The position numbers were made by a program, and so were the translations under genes. Positions 48,235 to 60,797 of a stretch of DNA of 64,000 nt are shown here, piece after piece. Origin of the DNA: Diatrype stigma (lineage: Eukaryota; Ascomycota; Sordariomycetes; Xylariales; Diatrypaceae); contig JAKJXP020000091.1 of the NCBI GenBank assembly GCA_022225965.2, positions 124,001 to 188,000 on the forward strand. Direction: 5' to 3'. The notes beneath the pieces were generated by a model. The model was not told the origin of the DNA and ran no database searches. It saw only the letters and a list, made by a program, of their open reading frames with translations. Numbering within the stretch: position 1 is the first letter of the stretch; each line of letters opens with the position of its first letter.

Positions 48235-49951
48235 CTACTGCAGTCTAGGGACGGCATACTTAAAGACATTCTCAGGGTCGAGCTTCTTCTTCAACGCTAC
48301 AAGCGTGTCATAATGGGGACCATAGACCTTCCTGTAATCCGCATCATCTCCCTGGAGCGAGACGTAGGAGGAATCGAGGATATTGTCCGGGTCGGCTTCC
48401 TTGAGCTCGCTTATGACCCCACGCGCCCATTCGGCGCCTTTCGCCTCGAGGTCTTTGACGGGCGTCATCGCTATGATCTCGAGCATGTGGTGGTCGACGC
48501 GAGAGCCGAATACCGACCCCTCGTTCGCGGCCGGCTCGCGGAGCCTGTGGACCGAAACCGCCATGCCGGCCGGGCTCAGAGCCGTGTGCTTCGCCAGGAC
48601 TTCTGCCGTCTTCGGGGTGAGCTTCTTGAAGTTCAGCGTGTAGGCTTGTCCGTAGAGGCCGAAGGCGATGAGGGTCTCGTTGAACTCGACGTAACTCGTG
48701 ACGGACTTCGCCTCGGGATTGTTCATGATGCAGTTGCCGAACCCGGCGACCTTTGCTATCCACCGGCGGCCCTCGTCGTGGTCAGGCAAGGACCACGTAG
48801 CCCCCACTGCGAACACTTTCCCCATGCCTGGAAATTCCAGCCCGAAAGGTTGGAGCTGCAGAGCCCTCGGGACGGATTCTTCAGCCAGTAGCTTTTCATA
48901 GCCCGCGGCATAGGAGGTCCAAGCCGCCTTGAGGTCGGTAGACTCGAAAACCACCATTGACAGGAGGATCTACAACGCAAGGCGTACGTGTATCTTTAGC
49001 ACGCGACAAATTCATTGGGGATTCTTCGAGTGAACGAACTCACCTCCTTCAGAGGATAAACCTTGATAGTCGTTTCAACGATGATACCAAAGATGCCACC
49101 TCCACCCCGTATACCCTTCAACAGTTCGGCGTCGGCATCCACCAGTTCGCCCTTTGCATTCACAATCTTGGCGCCAACGATTTGGTCGGCTCCCAATCCG
49201 AAGTGGTTTGCGAAGGGACCTGCGACCGTCAGAGTTAGCAGCTCCTTTGCTATTTGGTTCAACAGTAACCCAGGGGTTCTCAGCCATGTCTGAGGAGTGG
49301 CCTGTATTCTCAAATAAGGGGTGAAAAAAGCGCGGAGGGTCAAGTATTACCATAACCCCCCAAGGACGCCCACCCGGTAAACCCGACCGAAGCGACAGTT
49401 CCCCTATTTGCCGATCAGCACATCGAAAACAAACCCCGCGCAACAAAGCACATCAGTCATCAGATGCCGAGTTGAGGCCAAACAAGGGACACCTGAAGCA
49501 AAAACTCAACAACCTACACGGCCGTGACCAAGCCCCTCGCATCCAGCTCCCTCGCCAGATCCCGGAACAGGACGCCTCCGCCCACGCGCGCCGTCTTCGT
49601 CCCATCCTGCTCGCCGCTGTTCACCACCACGTGCTTGATATCGCGCAGGTCGATGGTGAGCGCGCCCCCGACCTGGCTGCGGCCCGCGCAGTCGTGGCCG
49701 CCGACGCGGACGACGAAGTCGAGCTTGCCCGCGACGCAGTACCGCACCAGGGCCTGGACGTCGGCGGCGGTCTGCGGGCGCGCGATGGCGAGCGGTGCCG
49801 ATGAGACGTCGTCGCCGTCGAGCCTGATGAAGCAGGCGCGCGCGCTCTCGAAGTCCGCGTCTGAGGGGGTGATGAGCCGGATGCTGGGGTGCTGCTCGCG
49901 CAGGTGCGATTGCAGCGCTGCGAGGGCGGTGTTGGGAGTCGCTGCCGCCAT
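48235..49951 (-). CDS. FAD-linked oxidase (berberine bridge enzyme-like, PCMH-type FAD domain), 4 exons
   Basis: A flavin oxidase or dehydrogenase of unknown substrate. Exons, 5' to 3' on minus, are 49518-49951, 49351-49403, 49044-49219 and 48235-48969; introns are 114, 131 and 74 nt. The phases fit and total 465 aa. The FAD domain begins near residue 55 (PLAIARPQTAADVQALVRYC) and carries VVRVGGHDCAGRS with H86, the position of the 8-alpha-histidyl FAD bond in this family. The small second exon restores GFTGWASLGGYG, and exon 3 gives the GPFANHFGLGADQIVGAKIV and GGGGIFGIIVETTIKVYPL segments. The C-terminal VYGPHYDTLVALKKKLDPEN is the expected BBE end. No signal peptide is visible, so it is probably cytosolic, unlike many secreted BBE oxidases. 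Confidence 0.9.
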
Positions 49952-51696
49952 GCTTTACGTCTACCTGCCTGGGTCTGGGTCTGGGTTTGCTTTGGGTCCG
50001 GTTTGGCTTTTTTTGTCTGGACGTTCCGGCTTCCACTCGCTCTGTGATGGGTGGAGACTCTTGGAAGGGAAAGAAGAGAAGAGCTTGGTATAGTAGTAGT
50101 GTTGAGGGGGGGGAGCGCGAGCGTGGTGAGCTTTAGGGATATATTACGTAGAATACGAATATTAACGGAAGAAGCACTGGACGGCGGTTTTCTTACATGC
50201 ATGCAATCCCCGCCATGTTAGGTAGATACACAGTCGTATAGTCCTGCACTAGGCCCTCTCGATGCAAGCATTACGATCCTATAGTCCCCGATGGCAAATC
50301 GGATTGCTCTTCTGAATCCTTCCATTAGATGCCGATGTCCACACACTGAGTCCAGATTGTTCAGCTCTTTACTAGCGGTGAGGATCAGAGAGACATTGGT
50401 GGAAATGCATGTAGCTGCAAGCTTCATCGACGGATGGTGATGCAAGGCATTACATTTGGTCACGTAAGATCTCCGTGTTGATTAGTCATTATGTAGGACA
50501 TTGGACGACACGGCGACCAGTGGGGTGTTGCCCCAGCCGAGGTAGAGGGAGCGCGCCGTCCACGGCCGGAGCGGAGAGCAGGGAGGCGAAGCCGCACATT
50601 GTGCGGCACAGAAGAGGCCCCACGGCCGCGCCGCTGGCCCCAATAATATGATTTGCTACCGCTTGCCTTCGAGTAGCCACTATCGTGTATGTGGTAAATG
50701 GCAAAGCAAGCCTGCTGCATAATCCTATTATGTGGCCTGCCTAGAGCCAAGTAGTATATGAAGAATGCGGTGCAAAAACCTGGACAAGCTTCGTAGATAG
50801 GGGTTCTCAGCTAGCAGAGATAGGGGGGCACGCCCTATAAGAGCCCCTGATTACGTGAGACTATGATGAGGGAAACACCCCGCTTTGCCCCCTTTTAATC
50901 GTACCTTCACGTATTCCCCTACAAATACATATATCTTTCACTTGGAAGCCACCAGGCTAAATTAAACAGATACCTTATATAGGTATAATCTTCAGGGGCT
51001 TGGACAGACTGAGACCAACACTTCAGGAGGATCGTGATTGTGGAAGACTTGTTCAACTTACATAGAGTCCTCATGTGATACAGAAGAAGCTATTTTTGAT
51101 AGCGGGGGGTCGTTACGGGATGTCTTCGTGAATGCTCTGCTAGTCCAAGGCGTGTATCACGCGTCTAGAGCGAAAAGGGGGGTCGGCCCGTCACTCACCA
51201 TCGCGTCCTCCCGGCCATGGCAAGTACTTGCGTTCCGTAGTAACAGAACAGCTGCTAGGTATGGCGGAGGGGAGGGGTATGATAATTCATGAAACATGGA
51301 AACTATAAGGGAGGCAATGGCTCGTATATACCCGTATAAGGCCTCACTAGTGCATACCAGTATGTGGGATGCTGTAACATTCCTATAAACCCCTAATACA
51401 ATACCCCCTGAAAAACCGAGTGAGCATATCGAGACTATATCATTCTTTACAAGGCTTGCATATCTTTGAGAAGGCTGTCAATGTAATGGGCAAAGATAAC
51501 CACATTGCACAACAGACTATTAACCTCTAATCAAGCTTTCAACCCTTTATAGCCGAAATGTTCTTTCGAAGACTAATACGATATGTTGCCCATGCGCGTT
51601 TAAAACCAACAAAACGCCATACATCATTCGTTACAAGTCATTCTGCCCCTCCCCTCCAGTAGGTCCTGAATGCTGATAAAGTCAACGTTGCTATCA
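49952..51696. other. Intergenic region, no gene seen
   Basis: This 1.7-kb stretch contains the FAD oxidase promoter (minus) and the MFS 3' flank. Short frames at 50.2-50.75 and 51.04-51.29 kb lack ATG-supported domain content and I do not call them. Confidence 0.4.
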
Positions 51697-53499
51697 TTAC
51701 AATATGTATCTGAACCCCATAGCCCTTTCATCGTGGTCCTCGGTACCAGAGCTGGCATTCTGTCCACTCAGCTCCAACCGCTCGCGCTCCTCCAGCTTCC
51801 TGTTTTGAATCGTCAGAACCAGCCTGATGGTGACGGCAAGAATGGCAACTAATAGCGCGACAACCGCTGTGCTGATCCCACCCGCCAAGTAGCGAGGGTC
51901 ATCAGAGCTTGGGTACATATAGCTACCGTATATATTGGCGGTGTTTCCGATCACTAACCATCGCGTGCAAGGTTAGTCGCCTTTTCTATCGTGGTATATG
52001 ACGGTGAAGGCTGGGGTGTGACCACTTGGGCTCAAAACTTACTGTTGGCAATTGAAATGCACGCGCTTCTCTTGACCAACGGCCTAGGGAAGCTGTTCGC
52101 GACCCAAGACAAGATGATCTGGTACGCCGAGACGGCGCCCATCGGCATGAGGAACATGGCGAAGAAGCGGGCCCCCGTGTTCAGCGTCGCTACGACGATG
52201 ACGTTTCCGACGACGGAAACGAGCATCAGCGCGATAATATGGTAGCTCCTGTCGCTGTAGTGGCCCGACGTGTACGTGACCAGGACGGAGACGAAGAAGG
52301 TCCCGATCCAGACGGGCGCGGTGATGAGCAGCGTCTCGACGCTCCCGTAGCCCAGCGACTTGACGATCGTCGGGAAGAAGTACTGGAAGGTCTGCGACAG
52401 CAGCGAGGCGTGCTGGAACAGCGTGAAGAGGTACAGGCGCGGGTCCTTGAGCGCCAGGATGACGCCTTCTTTGAGAGAGGCCGCGCCGGCGGAGTCCGCC
52501 TCCCCAGCGTCCTCGATCAGGCGCCACTGGGCGTACGCGCGCTCCTCGGGGGTCAGCCACTTGGTCGTCGCCGGGTAGTTGGGCAGGATGAAGATGGAGC
52601 TGAGGGCGACGCCGACGGTGATCACGCCCTCGATGATGAAGAGCCACCGCCACCCGTGGATCCCATGCGCACCATCTAGACCCCCTAGCACGCCCGCCCC
52701 GATGAGACCGCCGAATGCGTTCGCCAGCGAGCTTCCCGAATAGAACCAAGCCATCCGCTGGGTGAGCTCAGTACGCCGGTACCAGCTGGACTATAAGCAG
52801 AGAAGCTAAAGTTAGTCGCAAAGGCATGCCCTGAACTGTAGTTAGGAGAGTCGCTTACCAAGAGGAATATGGCACCGGGGAAGAAGGGCGCCTCGGCTAC
52901 GCCGAGAAGAAACCGGCAGGCGATCAACCCTTTGAAGCTTTTCGTTGCCGCTTGCGCTGCAGAGATGGCACCCCAGATGGTCATTGCCGAGCCCAAGTAA
53001 ATCGAGGGTGGCAGTCGCGTGAGTATCAGGTTGGATGGGAGCTGCATGGTGAGATAGCCCACGAAAAGGATGCTGGTCGCGAGATTGAAGTCCGTGCCCC
53101 CCATGCCGAGATCTTCCTCCAATCCGCCAAGTCTTGCCTGCGATAGGTTGCTATATGTTGATATCGTCAGTCAGAAGGAAGCTGGTTTGGTGTGTAACTA
53201 TGAGGCGCGGGCCCAGGATAACATGATAGAACTTACTTTCGATCGAGGAAGTTCAGCAGGTACATCAAGATCAGCACAGGAAGAAGATGGTAGTCGACCT
53301 TCCGTATCAGTTTCTTGGTCATGTGCCCGTGCCATTCCTCGTCGGCGGCTATGAACCGCCTGAACATGGCGATCTGCTCCTCGTTGATGCCATCCTGCTG
53401 GACCAATGCAGCAGGAATCTCTATCTTGTGCTCGACTTCCTCCCTTTCTTCGCTGTCGATCTTCGTGTCTGCGGTGTCTTTCGGTCGTGCCGTATCCAT
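51697..53499 (-). CDS. MFS transporter, allantoate permease (anion:cation symporter) family, 4 exons
   Basis: A plasma-membrane proton-coupled importer of a small organic anion such as allantoate, nicotinate or a vitamin; the substrate is not decidable. Exons on minus are 53237-53499, 52859-53150, 52043-52790 and 51697-51953; introns are 86, 68 and 89 nt. Phases fit for 519 aa. The cytosolic N-terminus is acidic and rich in Glu. TM1 follows KVDYHLLPVLILMYLLNFLD, and the join gives LDRNNLSQARLGGLEEDLGM, the loop after TM1 typical of Dal5-like carriers. Further family marks are GYLTMQLPSNLILTRLPPS, FLLGVAEAPFFPGAIFLLSS-type TM4-5 and HGWRWLFIIEG. The last exon begins MIGNTANIYGSYMYPSSDDP and ends in a charged C-tail. 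It is adjacent to, and on the same strand as, the FAD oxidase, 1.7 kb away. Confidence 0.92.
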
Positions 53500-54541
53500 C
53501 TTGCCGGCTTCCAGGTCACTCGGTCACTCACTGGCTTTCGGTTCGAGGGGGCAGAGGAGAGCGTGAGTAGGTGTCTGATATCCCTAGAAAGCAATGAAGG
53601 ATTGAAACACGTAGTACAGGTGCAGGTCAACTAGGTGGCACCTAATGATATTATTGTATTATAATCATATCGGAAATACCATATCGGAACTACTCGTGGT
53701 TGTTGACTTCTCCGCTTCTTCAGCCGTTCCGCTCTGCCGTCCTGCAAAGTTTCGGCTTTCCCCTTCCTGCTTCGGACTAAACTATCCTATCTGAAGTGTC
53801 CTACCTAGACTATCCTACCTGAACTATCCTATCTGGTCTATACCTGGGAAGTGCATGAGTGTCTGTGCTGGGCGGCTTACCCCAACTATAAGATGGGGTA
53901 TCCTCCGCATTGGCATTGATGATCTACCGGGGTTGCGGGCTGCGGGGGTTAGCTTGACACCTTAACTATACCCAGGTACATATAAAAAGGGAGGGGAAGC
54001 TGGGAATCTGTGGGGTTGGACTCCTCCATCTCGGTGCACTTCTGCCGAATCTGACGATCATGGCATATCCTTCGACTATGGACTTTCACTCGGCGTAATA
54101 TCGTGATATCTAGTTGCTAGTACGACGGAGTGACTCAGGATGCAACCAATCACTAAGATCCATAGGAGGCTGGACTCACGTCCCTATTCCCGGTCTCCAC
54201 TAGTCTAAATGATGCTAGGTCGGACTCTTCACTTATTTTGTATAAGATCCAGCCAATCTGCAATAGCCCCGGATATATGCAAATCAACAATCACTCACAT
54301 TCTGGGGTTTCCGGTGGTCGAAATATGGAACAGTGAAGTCATGATTTGATAAGCACCAGCCCATGTGATAGTGATGATCGAACTGGTTTAACAAGCGTTG
54401 CATGTTTCGACGGGAGAAGGGGGTTTCTGCTTGAAGAATGTCAAAAGGTTGGTAGGCAAAGGCAAACCCAAAAACGGTAATATATCTAGTAGACCATCCC
54501 CAAAAGGGTGATCGAATAGGCTGGCAAATGACGGCCACAGC
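53500..54541. other. Intergenic region with degenerate short tandem repeats
   Basis: Between 53779 and 53846 variants of ACTATCCTACCTGA are repeated four to five times with small changes. The rest has no supported gene. The MFS promoter lies in the first few hundred bases. Confidence 0.45.
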
Positions 54542-55745
54542 TCACATTCCCCTCAGCTTATACCAGATTACAAAGAATATATAAAAGACCAAGAACTTGA
54601 GGAAAAAGAAAATGTAACCTGTCCCAAGTATCCCTACCACCCTGCTATACAGAAGAGTGCGCTGGGCCTGCAGGCAGGTCTCGCGGTCCCACATTTGGTG
54701 AGTTTGCTGACCTTGATAAACCTTCTCCAGAGTCAGGCAGCGCAGAGCAGCCTGTTCGGTAGCACTTCTCGTATGAGACCGGTAACTCATGAGATCATCG
54801 CCAACGAGTATGAAGTGGCCACCATAGACGCTAGCTTTATTGCAGAGCACATCGTTAACCTTTGTGACGAACGAGCAGCTTGTCTTCACAAACAACTCGG
54901 CGAACGGGGCGACGAGGCTAGGGACAACCTCGGCGCTCGTGCGTGCCCAGGTGTCGGGGCGGACAAGTCCCTGGGGGGCAGTAATACAGTATGGCGGTGC
55001 GATTGGCCATTGACGCCCGTGAAGACTTCCTCCGTCTCACGCTATTCTTCGGCAAGATAGGTCTACCATACGAAATTCAGGGGGTAGATGCTCGCCGGGC
55101 CCGAAGTCGCTATGATCTGTAGGGATCACATAGCTTTAGGTGGATCATGTCAGGTACGATGTCCTCAGTAAAATGGAAGAAGTGGGATCATCGAGCCTAT
55201 TAAGCGATATATGCATGCTTCAGGAAGTTGAAAGATACGTGTTTTAAGAAATACTCGGCAGTTTCCTTAGATCCGAGCTTCTATGGAACTGTGCCTCCTC
55301 AAGAAACGTAACCCGCGTACTGCTTTCTCGGAGCTGGGACTTGCAGTAGGTAATTGTCGGACCGTCGAGTTGACGCCATCAGCAACTAGAACGAGCTCCG
55401 CCTCGACAGACTGCTGTGTACCGTTTTTGGCGTCTGCAAACTCAACTGTAATGAGTCCTTGAGGGGAGTAACGGAGGTTCGTAACACGTTTTTCCATAAG
55501 ATATGTAGCCTCCCCGTCGCCCTCCTGTGGAGGTGGAGGGGGAGGGGGGGCACGAGCCGTTCTTCCGCGGTCCCCTCCGCAAACCTCCAGCTCGCTGCCG
55601 GGACGACCCAGCAATTGTCACTTTCCCAGATCTGGCCTCCGTCTGGCGAGCCGACCGCGGTCGACGAGTTGGCCAGGTCCTTGGTGATGGCCTTGTCGCC
55701 GAGGTCCGAAAACATCAACGTCGACAGGAACTGGGAGGCCATCGT
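54542..55745 (-). pseudogene. Broken FAD-dependent monooxygenase (aromatic hydroxylase-like)
   Basis: Pieces of one flavoprotein monooxygenase lie in order on minus but in different frames. The first is VGSPDGGQIWESDNCWVV (about 55590-55660), then LVLVADGVNSTVRQL (55340-55400), the segment before the second FAD contact. Next come QYAGYVS*GGTVP*KLGSKE and KHVSFNFLKHAYIA (about 55200-55320), with at least two stops. The tail is GLVRPDTWARTSAEVVPSL and then GHFILVGDDLMSYRSHTRSA (54750-54820), the GD motif that binds FAD, followed by a C-terminal helix. At least one frameshift lies between the second and third pieces. A dinucleotide-binding GxGxxG N-terminus is not found. Unlike the 18-kb relic, damage here includes frameshifts, so ordinary decay is likely. 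Confidence 0.6.
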
Positions 55746-57061
55746 CGCAGCGACTACCTAGTACGTACAATACCGCGACCTTGAGGGGTCGAGAAGACCT
55801 TCCTGTGGCCACTCCCGCTCCAATTCCCACTCCCCTCACCATGCGTAGCAGCAGGGTACGGGGCAAGGACTGCAGTGCCCTCACAAAGGGGTAGATTGGT
55901 TCGCCGATAACGGGAAGGCCAACCCGCTCGAGGGATAGCGCGGCGGTCATCAACATGAATAAGCCGGCCGGGGCGGCGATGGTGTTGCGCAGGATCGACG
56001 TACTGGTAGTGACGAGCCTCGGGGTCCACCCGCGATTTCGAATCATGCTATCGCCGCCATCGCTCGGATTCGCCACGTGCGAGTTGGCGAGGAATATAGT
56101 GGCGCCTGTTCCATCGGCGGGTGGGAAATGCGAGTTTCAATGGCGGGGCACTGCGTGCTTTGTATCTATCTATGTTGCTCTTTTCTTGTCGATGATCCCA
56201 GGTGAGCGCTGTTCTATTCTCAGAACCCGATTCTGTGTCAAAGCGTCTTGGATCGGTCAAGACCATTGAAGCAAAAGTGAACTTCTGTAAACTCACAAGG
56301 ACTTATACCATGGCGGACAGACATGGAATCGAAGGTTAGCAGTATGTCACATACATATACATGTGAAGGGTAAACTTCAACTTTTAGCCTTCCACTACTC
56401 TTACAGGTTCAACGCAGGCCTAGCAGTAGGCTATGTGCTTCACTATATAGGGCAATATCAAACTGTGATTCGTGCACTGTAGTTATGTTGGCTAAGCACG
56501 GTGGTCAATTTCAGTCCGTAGACTATCTCTAATCATTCAGTCTTAGGACTACTAAAGTATTAATAGATTCTTCTTAAGTAGAGTTGCAACCCGACGTGAT
56601 AGGTTCAGGAGGCGAAGTACATAGTTGTTACGGTGTATTACTATGTTGCCGATCTGCCTATGTACCCGTGCTCGACTACCAAACCTTCTTTTCGGGCGTT
56701 ACCTGACTGCCCGGTCAGAAGACCGGGATTCTGGATAGTAGCAACTAGGAGCTTATCAAGGTAGGTATACGGTATACACTAGGATAATGTATCAAGGGGG
56801 CTATAGGGGTTCAAATGGATCTCATTAGATCTCATTAATTAAGTATGTGTTATCATTATTAGTAATAAGTTCTTTCTTGTGATTACACGAAGCCTTTCTT
56901 TTTACCCCAACTCTCCCCCTTTTTTTCCGTACTACCATCTTCGTCTTGGCTTTCCTTCCATGTCAACCAATACAATGAGATGTGATAACGACTAATTACC
57001 TTACCTAACCTGAGCTCACTGATCGCAAGTCTCCCGCAGATCATCGCAACCAAGGGGTCTC
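55746..57061. other. Region with an uncertain coding relic (55.75-56.08 kb) and otherwise no gene
   Basis: On minus, a 153-codon frame (55618-56076) reads MIRNRGWTPRLVTTSTSILR and RVGLPVIGEPIYPFVRAL before running into the monooxygenase relic out of frame. It may be the decayed N-terminal side of that gene or part of another. 56300-57060 holds nothing I can support. Confidence 0.35.
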
Positions 57062-57415
57062 TTAAACGTCCTTGTGCCACTTCAGCTTCTCGGACTCAGG
57101 AAACGGAATGCCGAGGGCGTGCTTCATGATACACAAAATGAAGGTATCGAAACTCATTCCTTCCTGCGCCAACCCACTGTTCAAACGCGCCGATGTCGAT
57201 ACCAGCCCTAGGAAGCTGAATGGCGAATTGGCGTAGTGCGGACAGCTACAGTTTTCCTTATGGCAGACCTCGACGAGATCATGCGCTTGGCCGAGCTCCT
57301 TGTCGAGGTTGTCGGGGGCATGCCAGGTCTGGTTAGAGACTCTCTCGGGGACATTAATCTGACAGCCCAGCTTGTTCGCGACCCTGATCGACACAATAGC
57401 AATGGAATCCGCCAT
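57062..57415 (-). CDS. Small hypothetical protein (117 aa)
   Basis: An uninterrupted frame with an ATG (MADSIAIVSIRVANKLGCQI) ends in a Lys-rich tail (SEKLKWHKDV). It contains five cysteines, three of them in a CHKENCSC cluster (about residues 50-57), which hints at metal binding or disulphides but fits no family I know. Codon use is more balanced than in neighbouring non-coding DNA. It could instead be one exon of a decayed gene or a chance frame. Confidence 0.3.
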   Translation of the reverse strand: MADSIAIVSIRVANKLGCQINVPERVSNQTWHAPDNLDKELGQAHDLVEVCHKENCSCPHYANSPFSFLGLVSTSARLNSGLAQEGMSFDTFILCIMKHALGIPFPESEKLKWHKDV

Positions 57416-59360
57416 GGCTGATAATAGGTAATAGCAAACGCGCTGAGATGATTGGCGATGCTGGGACTTTTGAGGTTCGGCTGTAGGCGTGGTCTTAGTA
57501 CAGCAACGGGCGTAGCTGTGAGTTGAGCACGTGCAGTGCTTCCAGGATTGAGACTACAAACTATATACATGGTCAGAACAATTGACTGTTCCGGTTCATG
57601 ATCGTGAACCAGTGTTTGAACAAGTTTTTGTGGTATAGCTAAGACATGCAACTTTCAAGTACAGGAGGTGAAACGAAACATATTCCATAGAGCAAGTATG
57701 CTGTAACACTTGATGTCGACTACTGTGATATTCAAGACATATTGCCATGTCCCCGTTCGTAAGATTTACGGTCTGTTGGGAACTTATCATAGGAGTCATG
57801 CATCTATTGAGTTAAGTTCTCCCATTGTCCAGTTGACTGCCTTAAAAACACTACTTGGGCTTTTAGATAGATACCCCTACATGAACACTCTTGAAATGAG
57901 TGCTAGAAAACAGCAAAACTTGACATATTATTCTTTCGGGGGGTGGGTACTCGCGGAATCACCTCAAAACAAATGTTGAGACTTTGAAGTTCATCAAGGG
58001 GTTGTTAAACAATCTCCTTTAACATTGCGACGGAACCAAGTAACCACAAAGAACTTGATCTATTTCACTTCGGGCGAATGATCCAGGACTTCTAGCACGT
58101 GCCCATTGTATTGTGCCTTTTTTTATTACTACAACACGGAGCTTTGGATCTCTCGTCATGCTACAACCAGCCTAGCTACAATACCAATGTAAGAGGCCGG
58201 TTACATCTAAATCATGGAGAGGCGAGCTATCCCAACAATTGCTACGACTACGATCCGTGAAGGCAAGTTTTACTGCTTCGTTTTTATTCTTACAGCTGAA
58301 GAACATGAAATGTATATCGTTGTTTTTCCTCTACGATGCCATATTGGACTCAACGATATGGCCGAGTTTGAGCAAACCAACGAGGGGATATTCGACAGTG
58401 AAGGAAAGTATTTACTCAATCACCAGCTAGTCGGGGTATACAGCTAATTTTGGGCTGGCACTTGCTTTGTTAACAGCAATGCGATATTATAGTTACATTT
58501 GGCCTTGTCTGTGCCTCGGGTTTGATGCGTCACGAAAGGTTGAAGGCATCATGAGCATGCATCATACTCCAGACAACGAATGTCCTTAGTCACTGAGTTG
58601 AGAATATCGCCTTTGATAGCTTGGTTTCGCTTTACCGTGTCTGTTCTACCTTCGGGTTTACTTGCCACATTGAATTGTAATTTGTTTATATTTATGCATT
58701 ATGGTGGTTGGTTTCTACCCCGTGTTTCCATTCCTTCCTTAACATCACGCATTATAGTCGTTGGCGCTAAGTTCCATCTACAGCCCCAATAACCATCCAA
58801 CTAATGCCATGAACTATATTAAAAATGTCTGACCTCACCGCTTATTATTATTATTATCCCCTCCAGCCCCCCCTTCCTTCCATTATCGTTCATCTGGAAC
58901 GGCCGTTATAAGTTATATCGCGCAAAAAGGGAGTGAAGTGTCAAGTCAACCCAACGCGAAGCAGAGAGCGCAAACGGATAGCTTCCCTACTGGCGGTCAC
59001 AAAAAAAAGGCACCAATCTGACATCATCTGTACCTGCATGACATCCGGGAGGGAGAAACCACGCCATCTATCCCATCTCATCCCATCGACCGCCATACGT
59101 GGCACGTGTGGACTGACAGCCCGGGGGGGGGGGGTGGAAAAGGTAGGGTCGCATCTCACCGCTTACATATAGTCTAGTTCGACCGACCACCCCCAACCGC
59201 CCAAACCGGGCGCGCAGAAGAAGCCCGCACAACAATGCACACATCTGGCGAAGAGGGAAAACGGCGGCGTCCATTGGGCAATGCAGTCTGCGATCTATGT
59301 GATATCAGGCATCTGGGTACCTGACAAGCGAGATAAGGTGTCAAGCGGTGCGCACCCGAA
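57416..59360. other. Gene-poor region
   Basis: Only short frames occur; an ATG frame at 58214-58447 (77 codons) has no support. A run of 13 G lies at about 59123-59135. Confidence 0.35.
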
Positions 59361-59364
59361 CGGG

Positions 59365-59388
59365 GTCTGTCTGTCTGTCTGTCTGTCT
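59365..59388. repeat. (GTCT)n microsatellite
   Basis: About six near-perfect tetranucleotide units. It is followed at 59450-59500 by ATTC/ATCC-type tetranucleotide runs. Confidence 0.9.
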
Positions 59389-59723
59389 CTGTGCCTGTTC
59401 CTCGGGACGCCGCCAACGCCAACGGAATGGGGGCGCGGGGCATCCTTCATTCAATCAATCAGTTCATTCATTCATTCACATTCACCCATCCATCCAGGAT
59501 GGCTCAATCAGCTCTGGACAGAACAGCAAACGTTAGTTAGTCAAGCGCACCAATCGGTCTGCATTCTCCTCGAGCGCAAGCGCATCCGATTGATGGCTGT
59601 GTGTGCGTGCCTTGCCCTGCGTGCCTTGCCCTGGCCTGGCCGACCGACGGACACTGACTCGCTGGCGCATGGAGCTCGCAAGGAAGTCAACGGTGCCGTC
59701 TTCGTCGCGAGTCATCACATCGC

Positions 59724-59747
59724 GCCAGCCAGCCAGCCAGCCAGCCA
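59724..59747. repeat. (CCAG)n microsatellite
   Basis: About six CCAG units in a row, followed by CGAC/CAAC-type imperfect repeats up to about 59790. Confidence 0.9.
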
Positions 59748-60330
59748 CGCCTCAACCGACCGGCCGACCAGCCAACCAACCAACCATCGGACCGGCTTGG
59801 CGCCACCGCGAAAGGCAAGACTCTCCGAGTGGACGGTCCGTCCGCCATAGCTAGCATTGCGCTGTATACTTCATACCATGTAGGTAGTTCCAATATTGAA
59901 AGACGGTCCACGACAGCCATCCAGAGCCAGAGCCCGCAGCGCATGCGCGCCCGACAGACAGCGTTGAAGCCATAATGGTAGGCTCGACGCTACCTATAGC
60001 ACAGCCAAACACGTGGTGCGGGAGTTGCCGGAAGTCTGTATTGCCTACCACGGTACTGAGTCAGTCAGTCAGTCGTCTTACAGAAGTAGGTAGGTAGGTA
60101 TGCTGTCGAATAAGGGCCCGGTTCTTGGTTATAGTGAAGCTGTGTTACCGTTGCCGTTGCCCGTTACCTGCTCCATAGCCAACCAAGCGAGGCCGGCTTG
60201 CGGCTCTGTTTGTCTCTGTCCTATGTAAGAACTCTAGTATGTTTAAGCGACGTGGTTAGGTTAGGGTGTTGGTAGGACCATGTGTTTCGTTTCGCCACTG
60301 ACCACAGGAATGCTGCTCTATAGGGATGGT

Positions 60331-60378
60331 TACCTCCTGTCCTACCTCCTGTCCTACCTCCTGTCCTACCTCCTGTCC
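60331..60378. repeat. Four perfect 12-bp tandem repeats
   Basis: TACCTCCTGTCC is repeated four times without a mismatch, followed by TACCTACTAGG. Confidence 0.95.
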
Positions 60379-60539
60379 TACCTACTAGGTATTATGTATG
60401 AGCTGTGAGTATGTAGCTACGTGGAAATATCCGGTTGCTGTTCCCAATCGCGGCGTGTTGGAGGAGGATGGATCGCATTCTTCACTTCACTCATGATCAA
60501 GGGTTGATTGATTGATGATTGATTGATTGATAACGCGTA

Positions 60540-60593
60540 AGCTGCACTGCACTGCACTGCGCTGCGCTGCACTGCGCGGCACTGCGCGGCACT
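60540..60593. repeat. (GCACT/GCGCT)n pentanucleotide array
   Basis: About ten imperfect pentamers alternate between GCACT, GCGCT and GCGCG GCACT forms. A (GATT)n run lies just before it (60500-60530). Confidence 0.85.
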
Positions 60594-60775
60594 CCAAATA
60601 TGCAAGCTCTTTATCTCAGGAATCCCCATTATCGTGAGGCAGCTGTGCCGAATGCAAGCTGCAAGTTTGACGGGGACACAGTCAATCAATCTCCCCTTGC
60701 TGCGCTGCCAACGTGAGATCTTTCCCACTTACCTACATGCATTACATGAATACATGCCTACCTGCCGACCAGCAT

Positions 60776-60797
60776 ACTTACTTACTTACTTACTTAC
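60776..60797. repeat. (ACTT)n microsatellite
   Basis: Five ACTT units in a row. GTAGGTAGGTAGG (60087-60100) and GTCAGTCAGTCAGTC (60060-60074) are similar short runs nearby. Confidence 0.9.

Noticed and set aside
48226..48891. 221-codon + strand frame opposite the FAD oxidase
   Set aside because: It is antisense to the last oxidase exon, which carries the conserved BBE C-terminus.
58214..58447. 77-codon ATG frame
   Set aside because: No homology that I recognise, no nearby exon, and similar frames occur by chance in this region.
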